Below, one piece after another: positions 16,384 through 25,251 of a stretch of DNA of 64,000 nt. Position 1 is the stretch's first letter, and the number at the start of each line of letters is the position of its first letter. The notes beneath the pieces were generated by a model that ran no database searches, was not told where the DNA came from, and saw nothing but the letters and a program-made list of their open reading frames with translations. The position numbers and the translations under genes were made by a program. The stretch is from Pseudomonadota bacterium (GTDB taxonomy: Bacteria > Pseudomonadota > Gammaproteobacteria > Burkholderiales > Burkholderiaceae_E): contig JAEWFA010000047.1 of assembly GCA_023389055.1 (NCBI GenBank), positions 1-64,000 of the forward strand, read 5' to 3'.

Positions 16384-17269
16384 GGGCGGAACCGCGAGAA
16401 TCGCGGGGAGGCGCCTCGCCGCTGTCGACGTCGAGCCGCGGCAGCGGGAGCGGCGGCATCAGCTGCGGCGGCACCGCCGTGTCCACTTCGGCGCTCGCCG
16501 GGGCTGCAACGTCGGCATCGGCGTGCGCACGGTGCCTGCGCCGTTTCGCTTCTACGCGCGACATCCGCGCTTCGAGCGCATCGAGCGTCTCACGCAACGA
16601 TTCGAGCTCGCCTCGGGCGACCAGCGTTCCCGAGGCGGCCGCGAAGCGACGTCCGGCCGAAGCGGAAAAGCGCGCGCGCAACTCGCGCATCGCGTCGCGC
16701 GCCGCGCCCACTCCGCGGCCGATGCGGTGCGCGACGACGTCGCCCGTGAGCCGGCTGAGGTCTTCCTCCGGATCCCAGCGCATTCGTTCGGCGAGCTCCG
16801 CGAGCGCCGCAGCAAGCATCACCTCGCCCTCGATCCGCACGTAGGGCGCCAGTCCGCGAGTCCCTTCGCGCAGCAGTGCACCGGCCGCCGCGAACGACGG
16901 TCGCACATGCATCTCGACGTCGAAGGGCGGCCGGCTTTCCTGCGCACCGAGAGGCGCCGTCGGCGCAGCCTCGCTCGCGGCGCTGCCGGCGGCGTCGATC
17001 CGGGCATCGGAGGTGTCGAGCAAGCCTTCGGCGGTGATCCGCGCGGCCAGGCGCGGCGGCTCGAGACGCGCCAGCGACCGCGCCTCGAGCCCCACCGATA
17101 CGCGCCGCCCCGCGAACATCGCGAGTCGTGCGCGCGCCCAATCGTTCTGCCGCAGCAGGTGGTTGAACGCGCTGACGAAGGCCGCAGCGCCTCCCCCGGC
17201 CAGGCGCTGCCCGATCGCGCGCAGCGGATCGCGACGCGCGCCGCTGCCGCCGTGCGGGTGCTCGCTCAT
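16376..17269 (-). CDS. ubiJ: UbiJ-like SCP2-domain ubiquinone accessory factor
   Basis: Likely lipid-binding helper of aerobic ubiquinone synthesis. The N-terminal ~170 residues resemble the UbiJ SCP2-like fold (F-N-H-L-L-R-Q-N-D-W-A-R near 36-47, Y-V-R-I-E-G-E near 143-149), followed by the conserved E-D-L-S-R-L-T-G-D-V-V-A-H-R segment and a coiled-coil (L-R-E-T-L-D-A-L-E-A-R). The 297-residue size is longer than enterobacterial UbiJ (~200) because of a low-complexity insert and a Pro-rich tail. It abuts the Tim44-like gene without spacing and is near ubiE. Confidence 0.7.
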   Translation of the reverse strand: MSEHPHGGSGARRDPLRAIGQRLAGGGAAAFVSAFNHLLRQNDWARARLAMFAGRRVSVGLEARSLARLEPPRLAARITAEGLLDTSDARIDAAGSAASEAAPTAPLGAQESRPPFDVEMHVRPSFAAAGALLREGTRGLAPYVRIEGEVMLAAALAELAERMRWDPEEDLSRLTGDVVAHRIGRGVGAARDAMRELRARFSASAGRRFAAASGTLVARGELESLRETLDALEARMSRVEAKRRRHRAHADADVAAPASAEVDTAVPPQLMPPLPLPRLDVDSGEAPPRDSRGSALD

Positions 17270-18205
17270 TCAGTCCAGCTGCTGTATGCCCGCGAGGACC
17301 CAGCCGCCGGCGCCGGCCGCGGGCTTGACGAGGTTCCACACCTCGTCGAAGGGCTTCGCCTCGCCGCCGGCCTCCTCGCGGATCATTCCCGAGAAGCGCA
17401 CGCTGGCCACGTGCTCCTGCGGCGTCGACTCGATTCCGAGCAGCGTCGCGTCGAGCGTGACGACGTCGGTTCGATTCTCGGCGCCACTGCGTTCGTCGAT
17501 CTGCAATACGAGCTCGGCGTACATCTCGGGCGTGGTGAACTCGCGCAGGTCTTTCGCGTCGCCCGCGTCGAACACCGCCTGCAGCCGGACGAACTGCACC
17601 TTCGCGTTGCGCTCGAAGCCCTCGACGTCGAAGCCGGCGGGAACTCTCGATGCCGGCGAAGCATCGCCGGCAGCGACCGCCACGCCCGGGCGCGGTGCGA
17701 CGGCGGACTGCACGCCGGCCTGGACGGCGGAGCCGTCTGCCGAATAGCGCACCGCGGCCTCGCGCCCGAGTTGGGACGCGGAATAGCCGCCCTGGTATGC
17801 CGGCTGCGGCCCCGACGAGCCGCGCCGCGCCAGGATCGCGCGGATGACGAACACCGCTCCGATGCCGAGCAGCAGCAACAGCAGCACCGTGCCCATCGCC
17901 TCGCCCAGGCCGAGATGGCTGGCCAGCGCCGCCAGTCCGAGGCCGGCGGCGATGCCCGCGAGCGGGGCGAGCCAGCGATTGCCGGTGGCCTGGCCGGGCG
18001 CCGCGCCGGGACGTTGCGGAGCCTGCTGCGGGGCGGCCTGCTGCGGCGGGCGGGCATCGCGCTGGATCGGTGCGGTGGACTGGCGGCCGAAGGACTTGCC
18101 GCCGCCGAGCCGGCGAGCGTCGGCCTCGGGTATCGCCAGCGACAGGCCGGCGACGAGGACGACGAAGAGGGAGAGAAGGCGAACGACGATCCGGTTCATG
18201 AACAC
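17270..18205 (-). CDS. Tim44-like domain membrane protein
   Basis: A 311-residue protein with an N-terminal signal or anchor, a Gln/Pro/Ala-rich linker (~45-75), two hydrophobic helices (~80-125) and a C-terminal Tim44-like/MBA1 domain (~190-311) with V-E-G-F-E-R-N-A-K-V-Q-F-V-R-L-Q and D-E-V-W-N-L-V-K-P. Members lie in the inner membrane; the bacterial function is unknown. Gene order ubiE, Tim44-like, ubiJ suggests a link to ubiquinone metabolism. Confidence 0.85.
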   Translation of the reverse strand: MFMNRIVVRLLSLFVVLVAGLSLAIPEADARRLGGGKSFGRQSTAPIQRDARPPQQAAPQQAPQRPGAAPGQATGNRWLAPLAGIAAGLGLAALASHLGLGEAMGTVLLLLLLGIGAVFVIRAILARRGSSGPQPAYQGGYSASQLGREAAVRYSADGSAVQAGVQSAVAPRPGVAVAAGDASPASRVPAGFDVEGFERNAKVQFVRLQAVFDAGDAKDLREFTTPEMYAELVLQIDERSGAENRTDVVTLDATLLGIESTPQEHVASVRFSGMIREEAGGEAKPFDEVWNLVKPAAGAGGWVLAGIQQLD

Positions 18206-18276
18206 TCCGAAACGGGGCCGCGACGAGCGGCATCACGAGGGCCGAAGCCCGGGGAAGACCGACAGGGCCGACGAGC

Positions 18277-19017
18277 CTACAGCCGCGTACCTTCGTGCAG
18301 CGCGACGACGCCGGCAGTGAGATTGTAGTAACGAACGCGGGCGAATCCCGCCGACTCCATCATCTTCTTCAGCGTTTCCTGGTCGGGATGCATGCGGATC
18401 GACTCGGCGAGGTAGCGATAGCTCGCCTCGTCGCCGGCAATCCGCGCGCCCAGCCAGGGGAGCACGTCGAAGGAATAGCGGTCGTACAGCGGAGCGAGTT
18501 CCTTGCGCACCCGCGAGAACTCGAGCACGAGCAGGCGCCCCCCCGAGCGAAGCACGCGGTACATCTCCGACAGCGCGCGCTCCTTGTGCGTCATGTTGCG
18601 CAGCCCGAAGGCGACACTGACGAGATCGAAATGTCCATCGGGGAACGGCAGCGCCTCGGCGTCGCACTGCACGGCGGGCTGCAGCAGGGCGTCGTCGATC
18701 ATGCGGTCGCGGCCGATGCGCAGCATCGATCCGTTGATGTCGCTCAGCCAGACCTCGCCGCGTCCGTGCAGGCGACGCGCGAACGCACGCGACAGATCGG
18801 CCGTCCCGCCGGCGACGTCGAGCACCCGCATTCCCGGCCGGACGTTGGCCTGCCCGATCGTGAACGCCTTCCACAGCCGGTGCAGCCCGCCCGACATCAG
18901 GTCGTTCATCAGGTCGTAGCGCGTGGCCACCGAATGGAACACGCCGGCGACGCGCCCCGCCTTCTCGCGCTCGTCTACCTGCTGGAAACCGAAGTGCGTC
19001 CTGCCGGACGGGCGCAT
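18277..19017 (-). CDS. ubiE: Ubiquinone/menaquinone C-methyltransferase UbiE
   Basis: SAM-dependent C-methylation of the ubiquinone (and demethylmenaquinone) ring. The 246-residue product has the UbiE signatures F-x-S-V-A-x-R-Y-D-L-M-N-D-L-M-S near residue 28, the SAM motif V-L-D-V-A-G-G-T-A-D-L near 65, F-G-L-R-N and L-V-L-E-F-S. Ten bases after a DUF971 gene on the same strand; both probably share a transcript. Confidence 0.96.
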   Translation of the reverse strand: MRPSGRTHFGFQQVDEREKAGRVAGVFHSVATRYDLMNDLMSGGLHRLWKAFTIGQANVRPGMRVLDVAGGTADLSRAFARRLHGRGEVWLSDINGSMLRIGRDRMIDDALLQPAVQCDAEALPFPDGHFDLVSVAFGLRNMTHKERALSEMYRVLRSGGRLLVLEFSRVRKELAPLYDRYSFDVLPWLGARIAGDEASYRYLAESIRMHPDQETLKKMMESAGFARVRYYNLTAGVVALHEGTRL

Positions 19018-19027
19018 TCGAGAACGC

Positions 19028-19447
19028 TCAGTGCCCGCGGCGTTTCAGCGACGCCGACTGCATCGGCGCTGCCGCATCGCGACTGGCGCCGGCCGCTTCC
19101 ATCCGCGAGAGGTACTCGCGCCAGAGCCGGTCGTGCGAATGCCCGAGGTAATACAGGTAGTCCCAGGAGTAGATGCCGGTGGCATGGCCGTCGCTGAATC
19201 GCGGCTGCAGCGCGTAGTTGCCCACCGGTTCGAGCGCGTCGATGGTGACGTCGGCCTTGCCGACCTGCAACACCTCCTGACCCGGGCCGTGACCACGCAC
19301 CTCGGCGGAAGGCGAATGCACGCGAAGGTACTCGAAGGGCAGCCGGAAATTGCGCCCGTCGGAGAACTCGAGTTCGAGCAGGCGTGAACGCTTGTGGACG
19401 ACGACCTTCGTCGGCCACGGAGTGGGAGAGTTCTTCAGACCGGCCAT
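19028..19447 (-). CDS. DUF971 domain protein
   Basis: A 139-residue protein with the DUF971 (gamma-butyrobetaine hydroxylase N-terminal-like) fold: L-E-L-x-F-S-D-G-x-x-F-x-L-P-F-E-Y-L-R near 27-44, D-A-L-E-P-V-G-N-Y-A-L-Q-P-F-S-D-G-H and G-I-Y-S-W-D-Y-L. Some members carry zinc-binding Cys/His, not evident here. It precedes ubiE, the order normal in Burkholderiales. The ATG at 19447 is chosen because upstream codons lack similarity. Confidence 0.85.
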   Translation of the reverse strand: MAGLKNSPTPWPTKVVVHKRSRLLELEFSDGRNFRLPFEYLRVHSPSAEVRGHGPGQEVLQVGKADVTIDALEPVGNYALQPRFSDGHATGIYSWDYLYYLGHSHDRLWREYLSRMEAAGASRDAAAPMQSASLKRRGH

Positions 19448-19540
19448 CGGCGTTCGGCGCTTTTCGGTGATGCACCGGCAACGCGCGGTGCTCGTCCGAT
19501 GGTACCGCGATTCGCGCACCCCGCCGCCGGGGGCGCGGGG

Positions 19541-21259
19541 TCAACGCGACGAGTCGACCGGACGCGCGCTCTCCGTTCGCATCGACAGGCGTTCGTGGCC
19601 GATGCCGCGATCGAGCACGCTGACGAAGCGGATCGCGACCTCGCCGCCGGGTTCGCGCAGCACGCCGGTGTCGCCGCCTTGTGCGCGCCCCGGCGCCATC
19701 ACGAGGCATGGAAGCTCGAAAGCCGCGCCCGACCCGCGCAGCAGCCAGGCATCCTCGAACCCCGCGGAATCGCCCACCTTGACGCCGACCGCCCGCGCCT
19801 CGCCCGCCCACATCCGCACCACCAGCCAGTGCGCACGGGCAGCGTGGCTTTGGCGTCCGGGCAGTTGCTCGATCGCCTCGACGGTGCCGAGAGCGATCGA
19901 TCGATCGCCATCCTGTCCTGCCTCGTTGCCGCCGGCGTCGACCGTCTTCTCGCGGAAAGTCTCGATCGCGACGAGCGCGCCGGGCGCCGCGCGCGGAACG
20001 GCCGACTCGCGGGCAATCACCGTGCGGCCGTCGGGCCGATCGAGCAGCCGCGTCGCGCGCTCGCTGTCGCCGATCCACGTGGCGGACAGCGCCGCCGCCA
20101 CGGGCGGGGCGGCGCCGAAGGCCAGGCGAATGATCGTGTTCTGCTCCCAGCGGCCGTAGTCGTAGCGCCGGTCGCTGTCGCGCGGCTGCGCGCCCGGCTG
20201 CCCCCGGGCGTCGGCCGCAGCATCGCGCTCGGACGAGCGGGTGGTCGGCAGGCCGAAACGCAGCTGCACCGGCTGCGACGCTGCCGACGCCGCCGGGTGC
20301 GCGCCGGCGAGCCGCGGCGTCGTTGCCGGCGACCAGCAGCGTTCGAGATCGGCGAACAGACGGGCCGCTTCGGCTTGCGGCAGCGGCAACGCCGAGGCGC
20401 TGCCCGCCGGGTCGCCTTCGCCGAGCCAAAGCCGGCGCCATTTCTCGAGCGCCTGCGGAACCCGATGCGTATCGAGCCGCACCGCGTGACCGGCAGTGAG
20501 CGCCAGCCGAGGCCCGTGCTCGTTTTCGCGCGGCGCACCGCGATCGATCCGGTAGCCGACACGCGCGGCAACGCGCGCGGCCAGCCGCCGTGCGAGATCG
20601 ATCTCCGCGGCCGTCCGCGCGGCCAGCGACGCGCATTCGAGCAGCAGCGGATAGACGAAGAGCGCGCGCGCAGTCGGCGACTTCACCAACGGCACCTCGT
20701 CGGGCAGCGCTTCGTCGTGCAGCGACCTTCGTTGCAGGTTGCGCGCGAGCACGCACAGTTCGTCCCAGTCCGCCTGCTGCGGAACGCAGCGATGCAACTG
20801 CTGCAACGCCACGACGCGCGCCTGGGCGTCGAGCGCGCGCGCCAGCGGCAGGAGTGCGGCGACGGAACGCGGCGCCTGCCCGGCGGTGCTGGTCGCCTCG
20901 CCGGCGCGCGCAGCGCGTGCATGGATGCGCTTGTACAGGTCGCGCAGCGAATGCAGGCTGCCCAGCGCCCCCTGGAGCAGCGGCCATTCGATCGGCGTGA
21001 ACGGAACGGGCCGGCCCGTCAACGGTTCGAGCCGGGCCAGGATCGCTCGCCATTGCTCCACGCGCACGAGTTCGAGCAGTTCGGCCTCGGCCTGCACCCC
21101 GGGCTGCGAAACGGCGGTGCAGCGATCCGACAGGCGCCCGAGCAACGAGCGGATCGCGTCCAGGCGTGCTCCCGTCTCCGTGGGCAGGCAGCCCAGCCAC
21201 GCACTCGGACTTCGCGCTTCGCCGATGGCGTCGAGATCGAAATCGAATCCCACTTTCAT
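19541..21259 (-). CDS. 572-residue protein of unknown function
   Basis: Not recognised. No signal peptide or membrane helix is visible. The N-terminal ~230 residues look helical and Arg/Leu-rich; a central segment contains R-Y-D-Y-G-R-W-E-Q-N-T-I-I-R-L; the last ~200 residues look beta-rich with A-H-W-L-V-V-R-M-W-A-G and P-C-L-V-M-A-P. The overall shape (helical front, beta-barrel-like end) recalls c-di-GMP-type adaptor proteins, but no RxxxR or PilZ signature is seen. A strong 11-bp hairpin lies just upstream. Confidence 0.65.
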   Translation of the reverse strand: MKVGFDFDLDAIGEARSPSAWLGCLPTETGARLDAIRSLLGRLSDRCTAVSQPGVQAEAELLELVRVEQWRAILARLEPLTGRPVPFTPIEWPLLQGALGSLHSLRDLYKRIHARAARAGEATSTAGQAPRSVAALLPLARALDAQARVVALQQLHRCVPQQADWDELCVLARNLQRRSLHDEALPDEVPLVKSPTARALFVYPLLLECASLAARTAAEIDLARRLAARVAARVGYRIDRGAPRENEHGPRLALTAGHAVRLDTHRVPQALEKWRRLWLGEGDPAGSASALPLPQAEAARLFADLERCWSPATTPRLAGAHPAASAASQPVQLRFGLPTTRSSERDAAADARGQPGAQPRDSDRRYDYGRWEQNTIIRLAFGAAPPVAAALSATWIGDSERATRLLDRPDGRTVIARESAVPRAAPGALVAIETFREKTVDAGGNEAGQDGDRSIALGTVEAIEQLPGRQSHAARAHWLVVRMWAGEARAVGVKVGDSAGFEDAWLLRGSGAAFELPCLVMAPGRAQGGDTGVLREPGGEVAIRFVSVLDRGIGHERLSMRTESARPVDSSR

Positions 21260-21272
21260 CGGGTTGGGGCAT

Positions 21273-21302
21273 CGTGGTCGGACCCGTCAGTGTCCGACCA
21301 CG
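21273..21302. promoter_or_regulatory. 11-bp perfect inverted repeat before the 572-residue gene
   Basis: Arms CGTGGTCGGAC and GTCCGACCACG are perfectly complementary with an 8-nt loop. They lie 14 bp upstream of the ATG at 21259, in the 101-bp gap after the HIT gene. No T-run follows on the minus strand, so it is a poor intrinsic terminator; an operator or a leader hairpin is as likely. Confidence 0.55.
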
Positions 21303-21360
21303 GCATCCGCGATGCGCGCCCGAGGCGACCGTCGCACCGGGGACGACGACGGACGGCTCG

Positions 21361-21828
21361 CTATCGCCTATCGTCGGCGGCGGAACCGACCCCGGCAAAC
21401 GCACGCTGCAACTCGGCAACGTAGGCGTCGAGCCCCGCCGCTACGGCAGCGCTGCGCGAGGCGGCCTGCCCGTTCGCATCGTCACGAGCCGGGCCCCATA
21501 CCGCATTCGGAAAATGACGGTCGTCGCGCCAGCGGGGAATCACATGCCAGTGCAGGTGCGGCACCTGGTTCCCCAGGCTCGCGAGGTTGATCTTGTCCGG
21601 CGACAGCACCGCGCGCTGCACCCGCTCAACGCGCACGACTGCGTCCAGGAGCCCGTGTCGTGCGGCGACGTCCAGGTCGCTCATCTCGGCCACGTGTGCG
21701 TTCCAGATCACTCGCGTGAACGCCGGATGGTCGGCGTCGTCGACGAGCACGACGCGCCATCGCGCAGCGCGCACGAGCAGTCGCCCACCGTCAGCGCGGC
21801 ATAGCGGACAGGCGGCGTCGTGCGGCAT
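21361..21828 (-). CDS. HIT family hydrolase
   Basis: Histidine-triad nucleotide hydrolase or transferase, 155 residues. The active-site motif H-L-H-W-H-V-I-P-R-W is present, preceded by S-L-G-N-Q-V-P, the arrangement of the HIT proteins often annotated as diadenosine tetraphosphate hydrolases in betaproteobacteria. An N-terminal C-P-L-C pair may bind zinc. It follows the YqaA-like gene by 15 bp. Confidence 0.88.
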   Translation of the reverse strand: MPHDAACPLCRADGGRLLVRAARWRVVLVDDADHPAFTRVIWNAHVAEMSDLDVAARHGLLDAVVRVERVQRAVLSPDKINLASLGNQVPHLHWHVIPRWRDDRHFPNAVWGPARDDANGQAASRSAAVAAGLDAYVAELQRAFAGVGSAADDRR

Positions 21829-21843
21829 TCGTTTCCTCGACGT

Positions 21844-22329
21844 TCAGAAGATCTTCGCGATCGACTGCCACCAGTCGTCGGGCACCCAGAGGAGTGCCGC
21901 GGTCACCAGCGTATAGCGCGCCAGCTTGCCGAGCGCCATCCAGCCCACGCTCGGCCAGAAGGGCATCCGCAGCCATCCCGCCACCGTGCACAACGGGTCG
22001 CCCACGGCGGGCAGCCAGGCGAAGAAGAGCGCTTTCGGGCCGAGCGCCTGAAACCACTTCCAGTAGCGCGTCTGCTTGCCACGCGCCAGCGCCTCGTGCG
22101 CGCCGTACCCCAACCAGTAGTCGACGACGCCGCCGAGCGTGTTGCCGATCGTGGCGACGCCGATCGCTGCCCAGAACAGCGCCGGATTGAGCTTCACGAA
22201 GCCGAAGACCGCCGGCTCGGAGCCCAGCGGCAGCAGCGTCGCCGAAACGAAAGCGACGACGAAGATCGACGTGAGCCCGTTCTCGGGCAACGCGAACCAG
22301 TGCACCACCGACGCGAGGGCAGCTTCCAT
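21844..22329 (-). CDS. YqaA family membrane protein (DedA/SNARE-associated type)
   Basis: A 161-residue inner-membrane protein with four to five hydrophobic segments. Family features include F-V-S-A-T-L-L-P-L-G-S-E near the start, G-N-T-L-G-G-V-V-D-Y-W-L-G, and the D-P-L-C-T-V-A-G-W-L-R segment typical of YqaA/DedA-like proteins. The ATG at 22329 is used. It is divergent from ilvA with only 44 bp between the start codons. Confidence 0.85.
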   Translation of the reverse strand: MEAALASVVHWFALPENGLTSIFVVAFVSATLLPLGSEPAVFGFVKLNPALFWAAIGVATIGNTLGGVVDYWLGYGAHEALARGKQTRYWKWFQALGPKALFFAWLPAVGDPLCTVAGWLRMPFWPSVGWMALGKLARYTLVTAALLWVPDDWWQSIAKIF

Positions 22330-22359
22330 CCGGGCGGATCCGCTGATGGGGCCCGGCGG

Positions 22360-22365
22360 TAGAAT
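22360..22365 (+). promoter_or_regulatory. -10-like box just before ilvA
   Basis: TAGAAT (5 of 6 consensus) ends 8 nt before the ATG at 22374. No Shine-Dalgarno follows. If used, the mRNA would have a leader of at most a few bases. Confidence 0.4.
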
Positions 22366-22373
22366 TCGCCGCC

Positions 22374-23909
22374 ATGCCGACCGAGTATCTGAAGAGAATC
22401 CTGACCGCAAAGGTATACGACGTTGCCGAGGAATCCCCCCTCGAGCTTGCCGGCATCCTTTCCGATCGGCTGTCGAACCGCGTGCTGCTCAAGCGCGAGG
22501 ACCTTCAGGCGGTGTTCTCGTTCAAGCTGCGCGGCGCCTACAACCGGATGGCGCGGCTGCCCGCCGAGACCCTCGCGCGCGGCGTCATCGCCGCCTCGGC
22601 CGGCAACCACGCGCAGGGCGTCGCACTCGCGGCGCGCAAGCTCGGGTGCCGGGCGGTGATCGTGATGCCGGTGACGACGCCGCACGTGAAGATCGAAGCG
22701 GTGCGCGCACTCGGCGGCGAGGTGGTACTCACGGGCGACTCCTACAGCGACGCGGCGGCAGCGGCGCTGCAGTTGCAGCAGCGCGAATCGCTGGCCTTCG
22801 TGCATCCGTTCGACGACCCGGACGTGATCGCCGGCCAGGGAACGATCGGCATGGAGATCCTGCGCCAGCATCCGGGGCCGATCGAGGCGCTGTTCGTGCC
22901 GATCGGCGGGGGCGGACTTGCCGCGGGGATCGCCTGCTACGTAAAGCAGGTGCGTCCCGAGATCCGCGTGATCGGCGTACAGACCGACGATTCCGACGCG
23001 ATGGCGCGTTCGATCGCCGCCGGCGAGCGCATCGAACTTCACGACGTGGGCCTGTTCTCCGACGGAACCGCGGTCAAGAAAGTCGGCGCCGAGACCTTCC
23101 GGCTGTGCCGCGCACTGGTCGACGACGTCGTCATGGTCGACACCGACGCCATCTGCGCGGCGATCAAGGACGTGTTCCAGGACACGCGCTCGATCCTCGA
23201 GCCGGCCGGCGCGCTCTCGGTGGCGGGGTTGAAGGCCTGGGTGGCGCGCGAGGGCGTGCACGGGCAGACGCTGGTTGCGGTGGCCAGCGGCGCGAACATG
23301 AATTTCGACCGGCTGCGTTTCGTCTCGGAGCGCGCGGAGATCGGCGAGAAGCGCGAGGCGATCTTCGCGGTGACGATTCCCGAGGAGCGCGGCAGCTTCC
23401 GTCGGTTCTGCTCGATCGTCGGTCCGCGCAGCGTCACCGAGTTCAACTACCGCATCGCCGACCCGAAAGAGGCGCACGTCTTCGTCGGCATCCAGACTTC
23501 GCGCGCCGGCGAGGGGCAGGAGCTCGCGGGCGCCTTCGCCGACGCGGGCTTTCGCACCGTCGACCTCACCGAGGACGAACTCGGCAAGATGCACCTGCGC
23601 CACATGGTCGGCGGCAATTCACCGCTCGCCCGCAACGAGCGGCTCTACAGCTTCGAGTTTCCCGAGCGGCCCGGCGCGCTGATGCGCTTCCTGTCCAGCA
23701 TGAGCCCGAACTGGAACATCTCGCTGTTCCACTACCGCAACCACGGCGCCGACTACGGGCGCATCCTGGTCGGCATGCAGGTGCCCGCACGAGACGACGA
23801 GAAGTTCGCCCGTTTTCTCGACACGCTCGGCTACCCGTATCGGGACGAATCGAAGCATCCGGGCTACCGACTTTTCCTCGGCGCACACGCGAACGGCGAA
23901 GCCCGTTAA
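22374..23909 (+). CDS. ilvA: Threonine ammonia-lyase, biosynthetic
   Basis: First step of isoleucine synthesis: threonine to 2-oxobutanoate, PLP-dependent, feedback-inhibited by isoleucine. The 511-residue product is full length. PLP Lys51 lies in S-F-K-L-R-G-A-Y-N; the glycine loop G-G-G-G-L-A-A-G is present; two ACT-like regulatory domains follow from ~335, with G-R-I-L-V-G-M-Q and the terminal Y-R-L-F-L. It sits 13 bp before hemA. Confidence 0.97.
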   Translation: MPTEYLKRILTAKVYDVAEESPLELAGILSDRLSNRVLLKREDLQAVFSFKLRGAYNRMARLPAETLARGVIAASAGNHAQGVALAARKLGCRAVIVMPVTTPHVKIEAVRALGGEVVLTGDSYSDAAAAALQLQQRESLAFVHPFDDPDVIAGQGTIGMEILRQHPGPIEALFVPIGGGGLAAGIACYVKQVRPEIRVIGVQTDDSDAMARSIAAGERIELHDVGLFSDGTAVKKVGAETFRLCRALVDDVVMVDTDAICAAIKDVFQDTRSILEPAGALSVAGLKAWVAREGVHGQTLVAVASGANMNFDRLRFVSERAEIGEKREAIFAVTIPEERGSFRRFCSIVGPRSVTEFNYRIADPKEAHVFVGIQTSRAGEGQELAGAFADAGFRTVDLTEDELGKMHLRHMVGGNSPLARNERLYSFEFPERPGALMRFLSSMSPNWNISLFHYRNHGADYGRILVGMQVPARDDEKFARFLDTLGYPYRDESKHPGYRLFLGAHANGEAR

Positions 23910-23922
23910 AATTCAGCCAGTT

Positions 23923-25251
23923 ATGGAACTGCTGACGCTCGGACTGAACCACCGCACGGCGCCGCTGCGCCTGCGCGAGCGCGTGTCGTTCCCGGGAGAG
24001 GCGTTACGCGGCGCACTGTCCGATCTGCGGGCCCGCCTGCACCCGGCGGCTCCCGAAGCCGCCATCCTCTCGACCTGCAACCGCACCGAGATCTACTGCG
24101 CCACGGCCGAGCCGGCGCAGGCGCAGGCGCGGATCGCCGACTGGCTCGACGGGCAGCACGGCGGCGCCGACGCATTGCAGTCGCACCTGTACGCGCTGCC
24201 GAACAACGAGGCGGTGCGACACGCTTTTCGCGTCGCGTCGGGACTGGACTCGATGGTGCTCGGCGAGCCGCAGATCCTCGGCCAGATGAAGGAGGCGATG
24301 CGCATCGCCCACGGCGAGGGTGCACTCGGCTCGAACCTGCACCAGTTGTTCCAGCGCTCCTTCGCCGTCGCCAAGGAGGTGCGCACGACCACGGCGATCG
24401 GCTCGCAGTCGGTGTCGATGGCCGCCGCGGCGGTGCGGCTGGCGCGGCGCATCTTCGAGGACCTGCACGAAACGCAGGTCCTGTTCGTCGGCGCCGGCGA
24501 GATGATCGAGCTCGCCGCCACGCATTTCGCCGCACAGCACCCGAAACGCGTCGTCGTCGCGAACCGCACGATCGATCGCGCGAATCGTCTCGCGCAGCGC
24601 TTCGGGGCCGAAGCGCTGCGGCTGGCCGAGCTGAGCGACAGGCTCGACGAGTTCGACATCGTCGTCTCGTGCACCGCGAGCTCACTGCCGATCATCGGCC
24701 TGGGCATGGTCGAGCGCGCCACCCGCGCGCGCCGGCGCCGCCCGATGTTCATGGTCGACCTGGCCGTTCCGCGCGACATCGAACCCGAGGTCGCGCGCCT
24801 GGGCGACGTCTTCCTCTACACGATCGACGACCTCGGCCGGCAGGTCGCCTCCGGCCAGGAGAACCGGCGCGCGGCGGTCGCGCAGGCCGAGGCGATCATC
24901 GAGACGCGCGTCGACGCGTTCATGCAGTGGATGCGCTCGCGCGAGGCGGTACCGGCGATCCGCACGTTGCACACGCGCGGGGAGTCGCTCAAGCGCGCCG
25001 AGCTCGAACGTGCCCGCCGCGCACTGGCCGCCGGCGAGAACGCCGATCGCGTGCTCGAGTCGCTCGCGCACGCGCTCACCAGCAAGTTCCTGCACGGCCC
25101 GACCGTGCTGCTGCACGGTTCGGCGGCGCAGCGCGAGCAACTGCTGCCGTTGATCGAGCAGCTGCTTCCGGAGCGCGTCGCGCCCGTCGAGCGCGCGCCC
25201 GCGGCAACCGCCCTCGCCGGCGTCTCCGAAGAACACGATCCCTCGCGATGA
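23923..25251 (+). CDS. hemA: Glutamyl-tRNA reductase
   Basis: Reduces glutamyl-tRNA(Glu) to glutamate-1-semialdehyde, the first step of C5 tetrapyrrole synthesis. The 442-residue product has the N-terminal G-L-N-H-R-T-A-P-L, the catalytic S-T-C-N-R-T-E-I-Y with Cys52, the NADP-binding G-A-G-E-M segment and the C-terminal dimerisation helix. A TAAAAT lies 10 nt before the ATG. The TGA overlaps the prfA ATG (ATGA). Confidence 0.97.
   Translation: MELLTLGLNHRTAPLRLRERVSFPGEALRGALSDLRARLHPAAPEAAILSTCNRTEIYCATAEPAQAQARIADWLDGQHGGADALQSHLYALPNNEAVRHAFRVASGLDSMVLGEPQILGQMKEAMRIAHGEGALGSNLHQLFQRSFAVAKEVRTTTAIGSQSVSMAAAAVRLARRIFEDLHETQVLFVGAGEMIELAATHFAAQHPKRVVVANRTIDRANRLAQRFGAEALRLAELSDRLDEFDIVVSCTASSLPIIGLGMVERATRARRRRPMFMVDLAVPRDIEPEVARLGDVFLYTIDDLGRQVASGQENRRAAVAQAEAIIETRVDAFMQWMRSREAVPAIRTLHTRGESLKRAELERARRALAAGENADRVLESLAHALTSKFLHGPTVLLHGSAAQREQLLPLIEQLLPERVAPVERAPAATALAGVSEEHDPSR

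Noticed and set aside
18975..21419. An 814-codon minus-strand frame through ubiE, DUF971 and the 572-residue gene
   Set aside because: Shifted-frame artefact of high GC; the correct frames have clear family motifs or typical codon use.
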